A stretch of DNA of 64,000 bases from positions 7,812,001-7,876,000 of the forward strand of contig NC_039481.1 in the NCBI RefSeq assembly GCF_003590095.1. The letters are read 5' to 3'. Shown here in pieces: positions 54,201 to 62,551 of this stretch (position 1 is the stretch's first letter; the number at the start of each line of letters is the position of its first letter). Source of the DNA: Trichoplusia ni (Eukaryota; Arthropoda; Insecta; Lepidoptera; Noctuidae). A model generated the notes under the pieces. That model ran no database searches. It was not told the DNA's origin and worked only from the letters and a program-made list of their open reading frames with translations. A program made the translations under genes and the position numbers.

Positions 54201-57200
54201 AGTTTAAGTTAATTTCTATTTAATGTGTATTTTGATTTGCTTTTATGTTTATTTGTAAGTCCTGGTATGTTCCGAGGTTGTTTTAAATATTTTATAAAAT
54301 GTAATAACGAGCGCTATTCCCGCCGTCAAACTGTCACAACAGTTTGGTGGGTTTATAAGATGTATGTTTTTTTGTTTAATACCAATAAAGGATTTAAAAA
54401 AAAAAAAAAAAAAAAATCGTGACAACTCCGTGGCACGTTGCAAAAGCGTTCATTATACGTATTATGAAACACTGGGCTTTGTCCTGCGCCTCTCGTGATA
54501 AATGGAATTGTAGTTAAATAGCCACTGTGCAGGTCGGTTGGGCAACGGTACCGTCGCGTACAGATGGCTATTAGTTAGGTACACAGCGAGGATCGAGACC
54601 CAGCTACCTTGCAAATCAGGTCGGACCACACAATTAGTAAATGTCTAGAAGTTCGCAACCACCAATTATTACTCACCACACTACAACCTATAGATAGGTA
54701 TCTACATTTAGATACAATTTAACTACTGGCGTGATGAAAACATTTGTCTTGACGAGTACGTAAAATAATCTATTAAATAACGTTATAGTGATAAGTTTAC
54801 TAACAATTTAGTTGTCAAATCTCAAATCAGTCATAAAACAAAGTACAATAATGATGTAACGAGTACTTTAATAAAGATTTCTTGATTGCAGCCGACTGCT
54901 GCAGACATTTCGGTTGTTAGACCCATAAGTACGGTTATATCTCTGACAAGATGTAGATAAGCATTTCATGAATTATGCAGCGAGACAATTTATTGCGCTA
55001 CAACTCTGAAATTGATATCACTTTTCTATACTGTATTTATTATGTTCATGTATTAGCTAATATTATTGAGACCTGTCAATTTTTGAATTAAATTACGGCA
55101 TTTATTCGTATTGAGTTTATTTTATTGAGAGTGATAGCATGAATAAACATAAATAATGAACTTTAGTGGCTGGAAAAGTATGAATATGGAAATGAAAAGT
55201 TTTTAAAGGGCTCTATTTAGTATGAATACTTTGTGAGAGCTACTCGTCCCAAGAAATATAAATAAAAATAAAATATTGTTATCCATCCATTTACAAATTA
55301 TCCATTTACAAATACGACACTACACAGCACAGGTTAATTCATGTAATCTCCGGGTTAACCCAATTAAGCCGCGTGCCAGTAGTTAAGTAAAAGGAGTAAC
55401 GTACCATCACTTTTAATGAACGAAAACCTTCAGTTTAAATTTTAATGTAACCCAACGTTGCTCTCTCTATTATTAAGAAACGTTGAATTTCCCTTTCGTA
55501 CTTTTAGGCACTCATATGAAATAACTACGACAATCTTGGAGATTAATGGAATATTAAAAAAAAAAAGATTTTTTTGTTTACCTGTTGCGGGACATCTCCA
55601 AATGGCTGGACAGCATCATATGCGTACTTCAAACACACTTCGTACTCGGGGGAGAACTGTTTCGAATCCAGTTTGAGTACATTGTGGTAGGCGACGGGGA
55701 ATATCTCCCTGAAGAACTTCTTGGCACTGGCCGCAAGGTCCTTCGGCGGGCCAGCCCCCAGGTTCTCGGTAGAGATGTCCGCTTCGTTCGATCGCAGGAC
55801 TATTCGGATGTCGTCGTACAGCGCCGCTAGAGGCTGCACAGTACGGGTCGCGTGCCCGCGGTACAGCTGTGTGAACAACGTCGCGGTCTTGTTCTGCGAC
55901 TGGTGCGATAATCCCGTGAGGTGATCTGAGGACAAAAATAGGTTAATTACGTATTAAAAAATGTTATTGCAAGGTACTCTTTGATGTAGAATGCTGTAAA
56001 GATTTTTCTTTGAAAGCAAAAATAAGTACAGCTTGCTAGATAAAACAATAATCAAATAAAGTTTTCTAATTATAATATAATAATGTGTAACTTAAACCTT
56101 CAGGTTAAATCGAGTTTGAATAGCGTCTTACCCAAAGTCGGTTACATATAACTTACGTAATATTTGTGTACAATAAATTAAACGTAATGTTTACAGAGGC
56201 TCTGTAAATACGCTTAGTTGTCGGGCAAACATCCCCGGAGTATTTGGTTTCATAGTTTGTGGCACCTGCTAAGTATATCTAGTGTTATCTCTCTGGAATG
56301 CAGAGCCGAGCGACGGGATCAACGCCTCGCTTCATTCCTGCCCACATATATACTTATAAAATTTCTTTGGTTCTCAAGGAGGACGTTATCCGGCCGATAG
56401 AGATAGCAGCGAGATATTTCTTAATTAAATAACTCAGGTCTTTATCACCAGAATGCTACTAAGAGTAAATACGAACGGGCGTGTTATGCGTGTAAACTCA
56501 AGCTTACATTTATGTATGTACGTGAAGGATGAAAAGCGCCTTTGATCTATGAGGCTTGACGAAAAGCTTTTTAGCCGGCGGCGTTTACGACGTACTCGTA
56601 GATATACCTTTAATGTGAAGCCTTCTCTTTAAGGATTCATTATAATTGTAATAATAATAAATCCTCTTGGATTATGCCGCAGTGAAAACACCGCAGTGGT
56701 TTGTTTTAATCAAAAGTAAGTGTACGAAGGTCAATATTTAGTTTCTTGTTATAATTTTAATATTGTTTAATCTATATTTTGTTTTTGTATATTAAATGAT
56801 TGTATATGTATTCAAATTAGTATCTACTAATCGATTTTTTTTTCAAAACTACTGTGTCCCACATTTCGGCAAAGTCCTGACAAAAATCCCTCCAAGATTT
56901 TCTATCCTTGGCGACATATAACCAGCTCACGCGAAAAGCGGTCTTTCAAGATTTTTTCTTGGAGTACAAAAATGATCTCTACTTACATAAATGTGCATAA
57001 TAAACGTTTCGCTCCATTGCTTTCCTCATCAGCTACTATAGACAGGACATTAAAGGAGCTCTCGGTATTTTCACCTGCACAATAGGGGATTGATGACAGT
57101 TCACAGAGCTCCCGAATAAATCCTTCGCATTGAGTGTATCGAAATGGGAAACGGTGGAACTATACAACCAATACAGAAGGTACACTAAGAATGTGGCATT

Positions 57201-60200
57201 TGAATAGCTATTTGTTGATATAGAATTCAAATAGTCAGTCAGACGCTTAACGACGTTTTTTGACAAAATTACAGTCACAATTCTTACAGTTAGTAAAATT
57301 ATTAGTATTAAACAAAGATATACGATAAAACTTAACATGAAACCAGTTTTTTAAGTTAAATATTCATCAATCTTGAAAAAGTTTACGCGACGATCCGTAA
57401 ATTTAATCTGTCAAGCTCTATTCGACTTGAATAACTATTATGCATAAATCTCGTCGAACGAACTTGTAAAGCATAATTGAAAATCAAATTGACTTGGCTA
57501 GTTAGTTTGGTTTTTAAATCTTGCTGAGTCTGTGGCAAGAGTTGAGATCTAGCAGTAGGCATTAATTAACATTCATAAACTATTATAAATGGTTCAAGTG
57601 TGAAAAAAAAATCGATTTCAGAGTCATAGTCGGTTTTTGCAAAAGGTCATGGTCATTTATTTGTGTTAGTGGTACTTCTGTTTAATTTTATTACATTGTT
57701 ACGGTACGGCGATTGCGCTATAAATAATAAGTACCATTCGTCTTTTCAGAGGGAACCTCCTGATGCCTTTTGGAACGCCGCAAAACTTGCTCAATTTTGC
57801 TTAACCACCTATTTTCGGGTTTATGTTTGGAAAATAGGAAGCAAAGCTATAGTGTTGTGAAATACAGGATAGTGTTACTAAATTATTGAACTGAAAAGAC
57901 TGATAAATTTATTTTCGGCAAAGTATCTAAAAAAAGCGTGCGAAAACGTGATCATTTAAAGGATTTTATTCATATTCATGCATATTCGCCATTTGCAAAC
58001 AAATTTGACCAAATCAACAATAACCCGCGCGGCTCCCTTCGCAATGATGGCTTTCATCAAATTCGTGTTTAATATTTCACCGCCTCCGCTTAACATTCAC
58101 ACTTAAAAGTCATTCAGTTTAAGAATCATAAATTGCATTACAGTGTTGCGCAACTAAAAGTGTGAATAGACTGTGCAGAGTGGACTAATTACTTAGTTAT
58201 GTAAATTCTACAGAGGTTGTTTCAACGTTTCAACAAATGAACCCAGTAGCGCCGAGTTTTTTTGCCTTTTAAGCAATTTCATCTTGCGAAAAGCAGAACT
58301 GGACGTAGTAATGAGAAGCCAGGGCAACTGTAATTTAGACAGGATTGAGACGTGGGTAAGTGAATATAAAGGCGACTACAATGGCTCGTGAAAGAAAATA
58401 TATTTCCCTGTTTTATCACCATTCATTTGCTTCAAAGACTTGCTTAGTTTTTGTTCTCATTTGGAGAATGGTTTGTGTCTTTCGTCTGGTTACAGAACTT
58501 TGCTTTCCTGCATTTTCTGAATTTTCAACACAGGTTGTCTGTTTATGTCTTTACAAATCATCCGTAATCTAAATGACATCACATTCAGAAAATGTTTCCG
58601 CAATATAAACCCAGGTCTCATCTCATAATGCAGCTAGATAGAATCTACAAACTCAATAAATTCAAGGTGTTCCACTCTATAGAAAATACGTTCAAGGAAA
58701 TTTCATATTGTAGACCGGCGCTTATATCCGTCAGGAGCTATGTATCATCCCAGCCCCAACCGAAGCCCAATTTCCTCAAACAAAACAGAATAAATGGAAC
58801 TAATACGGTGTCGGGTCCATGGTGAGTAGTTCTCCAGAAGGGTTATTTGTGACAACTTAGTGATTCGATGGAATTTATTGTTCCGAATAACCAAAGCGTT
58901 GGGACTAGAGCTGTTAATGAGAAGTCTATTAATATTAAATGGTCTGTATTAACGTTAATGTGCGGTACCTTTATAAAGCACAAAGGTAAATTATTTTAGT
59001 GCTCTAATGAGGGTCCGTGCGTGTGGTCCCCGAGGCCCTCAGGCAGTCGCTGAACAATGGTATAAAGGGAACCCTCCGCGTGAAGCACACTCTGATTATT
59101 TCCTCTCAGGAGCAGGGGTTGGAGCTCATTGTTTCATACTTGTTAGTCCCGGGGTCGTCGCACCCGATATTATATTTTAAGATAATAATGACGCTCACCA
59201 CTCATGTAGATGAGAATCTTTTGAAGTGTACTCGCAGGTAAATAAGCCTTGAAGTCTATTTTAGATCTAAGAGCTAATATTCATTGCTGTGGGAATATAA
59301 ATAACAAATAAAATCTTATTGCAAGACGTTGTCGTTAATCTATGCGCGTCGGCTGATATTGGTTTTGTTCGCAACGTACGTTATTTAACTGGGTCATATA
59401 TTATGTTCGCGTGCGAGTTAAGCAGTGATAAATTCTGCATGTCTCGTCGTAGTCAATGCTTAGCATTAGATAGATGTACTGAGTACGATGCCATTTGTTC
59501 AGCTAGGTCACAGCCAGACCAAACACGCCTAAATGTCTCAGTATTAAACTGTCCTTTTAAGTTACTTTATTTATTTATAGGCGCTGTTAGAAATCGGAGG
59601 ACATTTAATAGATATTTGCATTAAATTGGTTTTGTAAAGGCCAAAATCGTTAGTTATTCGATAAATATAGCCAGTTCTGGCAAGAATTTGAATGTTAGAC
59701 ATTAACTTTAGTCCTTTAGGAGCATTATAGGCATTGCAATCGATGTATATATTAAGTTTTGAATGCCTAGGGGAAGAAATGACGCAGCATTTAACTATTG
59801 AACGTTGATGTTTGCTCTGCACACCCTATCGGTGTTAGTGCGGTTTATGCACAGATGGCACAAGTGCTTCGTTTAGTTTACTCACTCAGATTCTTCATCA
59901 AGTACCACAAGTCAACAAAGGAAGACAACCTTTTTCATTTTGGGTTAAAGAACAATTAAATCTAGCAATAGGTGGTCTTCACTACTAGCTTGACGAATAT
60001 AAGAACGTCCCACATCTAGTTCATTATGTTAATATTCGTTGGACCAACGAGTTTCTGCGCTCTTCTGGAAACACATTTCATATTTATTTAACACTTCGCT
60101 AACGACGAGCTCACGATTGCCGCACCGACTTAATAGCGTCAGTGATTACTTTTTATGGCAAACAAAGTTAAACTAAATAAAATCGTTTTATATCAAAAAT

Positions 60201-62551
60201 ACTTTAATATCGTGTCGGTAGATTTTTATATTGCATTATACGCTATAAATCTTTTCATTTAATTTTGTTTATGCCATTTAAATATTATCAATTTGAATAT
60301 GATCGTAACGTCTTCGCGGCGTAATTGCGGAACAAGTTTCGAAGTGCGAATGACCAGCGGCAATTAAGGAGGTGGAACATACTCGTACAGGAAATTAATA
60401 AAATTAATTTTATTTCAATTGATTTTCGTATTTGTCGAATCACGCATCGAATAGATATTACTTGGCGATAAAGCGGATTATTTATATTAGTTGTTTTGGA
60501 GGTGCTTGTGCGTTAATAACCCCATAAGGGTCTGTACACACAAAGTGGGTAATTTGCCGGCGCTTTGGGAGTGTTTGTTAAACAAGTATTGTTGAAGCTC
60601 CCGAGTGGCGGCTAGCACGCGGCGCCCGCCCCGGTGCCCGTGTTTATTGTTGTACGTGCGGCGGCGCGCGGCGGGCACGGCTTGCGGTAGGCCCGTGTCG
60701 CGCTACGATGTGCCGCATCTGCTTATTATAATCGATTGATCTTTGGCACTGACACAATAAACATATCTCTATGCGCTCGTCTTCCAATAACGTCTTCTTT
60801 TATACCGGCTGCACAATGAAGCTACAGACAGTCCTTATTGTATAATGCACGATACAATTTATAAATGAATACAAGCTATTCTTGAAGCTTATTTCATGCT
60901 CATATTATGAGGAGTCAAATAGTTGGACTTTAACATCGGTAAGCACAAAGTATAATGCAACGTCTTATGCATTTATAAATATTCCGAATACCTTGCAGAT
61001 CTGCGTTATAGTCATTGATTATTGTTGCCAAGGTAAAAATTTCATCCAAAGATTCATATTATGGCAAAAAATTGTGTAAGCTAGCTACAGATATGAAGTT
61101 AGCTACAACGGAGATTTGAATTAAATTAGCTCCATAAAATCTTTTCCGAATAGCGTGTTTCAAATTCGCAAATTAAAAACGATGTAATTAAGGAGCACAG
61201 CGGGGTGTAAAACAAGGCTTGACAGGCAGCAAAATCTATGAGCCAGCTAATCACGACAGGGCGTGCTAGGCCTACAGATGAGATTCAATTAAGATAAAAA
61301 GATGCCTCACAAGTAAGCTTGATTACGGCCGTACCCTAGCAACGACGAATTAATTAAAAGCAAATGGGGCATACGAGCCTTTCTTACAAATGCTATATTA
61401 CAATACTTTCCTCGGTACGTTGAGCGCGGCTTGAGTAAGTATTGGTTTGAAAGTTGATTGGCTTATCCTATCATCGCACAGGAATCGGTTACAATTGACG
61501 TTATTTAAGAGGAGCCGTCGAGAATCCTTTTTAAATCAACTACTTTTAAACTGTTTCGTTTTATGCAATCTCTGAGCTAAAAGCGCTGGAGTATCACGTT
61601 TATCATGTATAATTGATTATGATTTTCATAAATATTGTATCTATTTCTAATATTGCTACTTGGCAAAGGGAGTTCCCGAGGCCTAGCTAACTCGACTCTC
61701 ATGAGCATTACACGATCACACGAAGAAAATATAGGAAATTCTCTATAGGCAACTAAAAAAATGCAGTTAAATAAATACGAATTCCTGTATGTAAATAATA
61801 ATAATTGTCTAATAAACTTTATTAAAGTTGTATTTGAAACTTATCAAATGCCTGCATTGTAGACAATGGATCCGATACACAGAATATATTTAGCTGCATA
61901 CCTACCTAGGCAGTTTGTACACTATACAGTAAACCACTTTGATCTCGCAACTGACGCTCAATATTGATGATTTGCTCAACAACCAGAGCGTATCCAGGCC
62001 GTCCGTTTAATCAAGACTTTAGTGTCGACCGTGGTTTAGGTTTCAGAGAATAATAAAGACGTGTTTCAAAATTGCAAAACTAAGACATCTAAACGAATGA
62101 ACGTGTTATCTTATGTTTTCTAGTATATGAAATGATTTTCCGATGCAATTTCCATAAATATGATCGAATCTTAAATATATAATCTCATATTTTCTATGTA
62201 GATCTTTCCTAAACTATTTTTCGGGTCAGTTTTCAGTCTAACCAGATAGAGGTCAATAGTGCAGTATAGACATATTTATAAAACGTGATATAGTTAATAT
62301 GGTAAGGTTTTTTGTGTTGATACAAACTCTTAAATATCCTTTTGTTTTTAATCCTTGGTCAATATAATCACTTGCCAATAAATGAGCATAGAAACAATCC
62401 TTCTTACCTTGTAAAGATCTCTTGGTGGACAGCAACAGTTCAGCAGTTCTCTTCGTGGAGACAGTCATGCTGAATTCAGCTGTTCGACGCAGCGCTGATC
62501 TGACTTTCTCTTCACGTCCCCTGCCGCAGCATTGACCGCCACAAATTGGAC
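36137..62551 (-). CDS. dlp: Glypican, dally-like class: coding span, eight exons, 5' partial
   Basis: Glypicans are GPI-anchored heparan sulfate proteoglycans at the outer cell surface; insect Dally-like modulates Wingless, Hedgehog, BMP and FGF distribution and reception. Joining the eight exons listed below gives 510 residues plus TAA, with all seven introns GT-AG and every phase matching. The visible protein holds 13 cysteines in glypican spacing (residues 3, 7 and 8 in PICGGQCC; one in EVCLKY; five in the fourth conserved block; CIGS; ECGPP; LCNEP; RCWNG). The family has 14, and the missing one belongs to the N-terminal exon beyond the window. FGDVP before the cysteine block, CGPP and CWNG point to the GPC4/GPC6 (Dlp) class rather than GPC3/GPC5 (Dally). 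I am sure of the family and fairly sure of the subclass. About 60-80 N-terminal residues, including the signal peptide, are not in the window. Confidence 0.93.
36271..36617 (-). other. dlp: Glypican intron between the last two exons
   Basis: 347 bp, donor GTGAGT, acceptor cccaacag. It separates the heparan sulfate exon from the GPI-signal exon. AT-rich; I see no coding or repeat structure in it. Confidence 0.85.
36618..36774 (-). CDS. dlp: Glypican exon, heparan sulfate attachment cluster
   Basis: 157 nt: 52 codons in phase 0 after ttgtccacag, then one base before GTGAGT. The last helix (LLVSYSRSKELTAES) is followed by an acidic Gly/Ser stretch: EEGSGSG, then SEGSG and DDGSGDHDG. Four serines are followed by glycine (visible residues 441, 443, 456 and 461) and are flanked by Asp/Glu, the usual signature for xylosylation and heparan sulfate chain growth close to the membrane. 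This spacing is typical of glypicans. The exon ends one base into a glutamine codon that the final exon completes. Confidence 0.94.
36775..37450 (-). other. dlp: Glypican intron, 676 bp
   Basis: Donor GTAAAT, acceptor gtccacag. AT-rich. A 97-codon open frame on the plus strand (37121-37414) inside it has no recognisable feature and is taken as chance. Confidence 0.85.
37451..37577 (-). CDS. dlp: Glypican exon, post-CWNG stalk start
   Basis: 127 nt: one base completing a split aspartate (GA|T), then 42 codons ending CAG|GTAAAT. The acceptor is gtttgtttag. It encodes YTKPLVASASLSDQKYNPEI, then SGSPPQDARV and a basic helix (AALADRLQQARQ). In GPC4/6 the equivalent segment runs from CWNG through a YNPE-like asparagine-rich patch into the helix before the glycosaminoglycan region. 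The preceding intron is only 86 bp, by far the shortest in the gene. Confidence 0.92.
37664..37911 (-). CDS. dlp: Glypican exon, convertase-loop region and CWNG motif
   Basis: 248 nt: 82 codons in phase 0 after cttgttcccag, then two bases before GTAAGT. It begins VRQECGPP, the conserved Cys-Gly-Pro-Pro that closes the core. A proline- and serine-rich stretch containing SIRRENLR follows, at the place where many glypicans are cut by a furin-type convertase into two disulfide-linked chains; a textbook R-x-[KR]-R is not present. The end has a helix (FAATLASTKKLFATLADRL), LCNEP and RCWNG, the conserved Cys-Trp-Asn-Gly. The 146-codon open frame on the plus strand over this exon has no family resemblance and is a shadow. 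Confidence 0.94.
38364..38421. repeat. Hairpin family copy inside a glypican intron
   Basis: The left arm 'gttgaatgtgggagcgaga' and right arm 'gctctcgcttcaac' flank 'ccgctctcacatgttaatag'. The arms pair with one bulge. Confidence 0.5.
41060..41086. repeat. Perfect 12-bp stem hairpin with three-base loop
   Basis: AATATTCGGTCT and AGACCGAATATT pair exactly around AAC, inside the longest glypican intron. Confidence 0.75.
46292..46510 (-). pseudogene. Unidentified protein-like block, 73 codons
   Basis: Read on the minus strand, an uninterrupted frame begins right after a TAG (or after a possible ttggtag acceptor) with ISHGDRHH. It runs through SRAGNDRLLPTTAIYLLPAN, ILRTIEDHLHPASSRKTFF and MSIQNSMVGIYLEAYSKF to about FEIAFQ, after which composition falls to Phe/Tyr-rich intron-like translation. 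Its residue balance (varied, helix-like, Leu/Ile with Asp, Glu, Arg) differs from the AT-driven frames around it. I do not recognise the family. It lies inside the 11.5-kb glypican intron on the same strand, with no clear donor site. It could be a fragment of a retrocopy, a piece of a mobile element, or chance. Confidence 0.3.
49461..49629 (-). CDS. dlp: Glypican exon, core after cysteine block
   Basis: 169 nt: one base completing the split glycine, then 56 codons ending AAG|GTAATC. The acceptor is tcttgtcaccag. It encodes CIGS, a tryptophan-bearing helix (ELDGPWAGYVEGVERLT) and a second helix (VETKVSKAIMYALENR), in the order known from GPC1/4/6, where a similar D.W..YI stretch and an EAI.. 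helix follow the last cysteine of the block. The next intron is the longest in the gene, about 11.5 kb. The donor GTAATC is weaker than the others. Confidence 0.93.
49630..52199 (-). other. dlp: Glypican intron, 2.6 kb
   Basis: Donor GTAAGT, acceptor gtcaccag. AT-rich. The only structure noted is a one-armed copy of the hairpin repeat family at about 50604-50655. Confidence 0.85.
50604..50655. repeat. Hairpin family copy, right arm decayed
   Basis: 'gctgtggaagcgagacgccg' matches the left arm; the right side ('ccccatctcccttcct') is only loosely similar. Confidence 0.35.
52200..52411 (-). CDS. dlp: Glypican exon, cysteine-rich block
   Basis: 212 nt: 70 whole codons starting in phase 0 after attgttaacag, then two bases before GTAAGT. 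It encodes the cysteine-dense part of the core: ETCAERL, then SGCSRCHG, RPCRHYC and LNVARG, giving five conserved cysteines. The last codon (Gly) is split with the next exon and continues into CIGS, matching the family pattern of Cys-x-Asn-[VI]-x-[RK]-Gly-Cys. The exon is markedly GC-rich and CpG-rich against its AT-rich introns, so both strands are open over it; the frame given here is the one that fits the family and both neighbours. Confidence 0.93.
53205..54416 (+). mobile_element. 5'-truncated LINE copy with poly(A) tail
   Basis: The element runs from roughly 53205, where reverse transcriptase similarity begins, through the open frame and about 210 bp of 3' UTR to AATAAA (54384-54389), GGATTT and 21 A residues (54396-54416). 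It lies in a glypican intron in the opposite orientation to the gene. I could not see a convincing target-site duplication: the base run after the tail (tcgtgacaactcc) is not repeated at the left edge, so the exact 5' end is uncertain. Confidence 0.8.
53237..54175 (+). CDS. Non-LTR retrotransposon reverse transcriptase, C-terminal 312 residues
   Basis: This frame encodes the second half of a LINE reverse transcriptase. YADD, the catalytic aspartate pair, is at residues 18-21 (FMYADDMCLMYS). LNVNKTK (residues 56-62) is the next conserved block, and the YLG motif comes in FKYLGLWVD (residues 110-118). The rest is the thumb and C-terminal region (SKFYAL, YFALVESLIGYG, SLQTRFLKYL) in the style of the CR1/Jockey group, with no RNase H evident. 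The fold's first half (palm blocks 1-4) and any endonuclease are absent. The frame is open back to 53210, where FGPVGYIMHVN resembles the conserved GP.LF..YVN block, and an in-frame TAA precedes it, so the copy is 5'-truncated and inactive. It is intact for 312 codons, suggesting a fairly recent insertion. The family assignment below LINE level is tentative. Confidence 0.85.
   Translation: MHVNSVTNVVKNCEVFMYADDMCLMYSSHNIHEARTGIQDDFNNITKWAHDNGIILNVNKTKIMHIHSPHNRAAKSTNRSDINIQGHTYECLHANNSSCFCQNVEVVETFKYLGLWVDSNANWRTHVDTVCTKLRTVLSKFYALKAPLSRKTLRVVYFALVESLIGYGLNVYGRTFKSYLDDIKSLQTRFLKYLVPPKVRHQCKQNYDRLYVTLKMLPVHERVKYLLILDQFYKEQFKVKIVNKYNTRRVRENKLVCPPIKNYYGARTNKYLIPVLYNDNDWLRQMDTQLSTRSLKKNLLKILNLEFSKNVS
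55582..55925 (-). CDS. dlp: Glypican exon, helical core
   Basis: Largest visible exon, 344 nt: two bases finishing the split aspartate, then 114 codons ending exactly at CAG|GTAAAC. The acceptor is ttttgtcctcag. The product (residues 49-162 of the visible protein) is the alpha-helical glypican core. It contains one N-glycosylation sequon (NKT, residues 59-61), an aromatic and basic helix (AKKFFREIFPVAYHNV), one conserved cysteine (EVCLKYAY) and the FGDVP motif just before the exon end. FGDVP at this place is typical of the GPC4/GPC6/Dlp class. Open frames on the opposite strand here are shadows of this exon. Confidence 0.93.
55926..62407 (-). other. dlp: Glypican intron, 6.5 kb
   Basis: Donor GTAAGA, acceptor gtcctcag. 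AT-rich apart from GC-rich patches at about 59000-59160 and 60595-60715. It contains a splice-bounded open segment on the plus strand (58589-58821) and a 100-codon minus-strand frame with a hydrophobic start (57036-57338), neither with a recognised family. Confidence 0.85.
62408..62551 (-). CDS. dlp: Glypican exon, N-terminal CxxxCC region
   Basis: First visible exon, 144 nt. The acceptor is ccttttccag before GTCCAATT, and the donor is CAA G|GTAAGA. It starts with two bases of a split codon (probably glycine) and ends with one base that joins the next exon to make aspartate. It encodes 47 whole residues opening with PICGGQCC, the conserved Cys..Cys-Cys near the start of the mature glypican core, followed by a basic amphipathic helix (KVRSALRRTAEF) and a second helix ending STKRSLQ. 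Family alignments place a signal peptide and one more cysteine upstream. No matching exon is visible in the remaining 1.4 kb, so it lies past the right edge. Confidence 0.92.

Larger units (their letters stand above)
52412..55581 (-). other. dlp: Glypican intron, 3.2 kb, hosting a LINE
   Basis: Donor GTAAAC, acceptor gttaacag. About 1.2 kb of it is the antisense non-LTR retrotransposon fragment described separately. The rest is AT-rich with nothing recognised. Confidence 0.85.

Noticed and set aside
54590..54640. Possible B box on the minus strand (gggtctcgatcctcgc)
   Set aside because: It departs from GGTTCRANNCC at key positions and lacks an A box at the right distance.
55585..55924. Two plus-strand frames of 81 and 67 codons
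   Set aside because: Both lie over the helical-core exon of the glypican and have no independent support.
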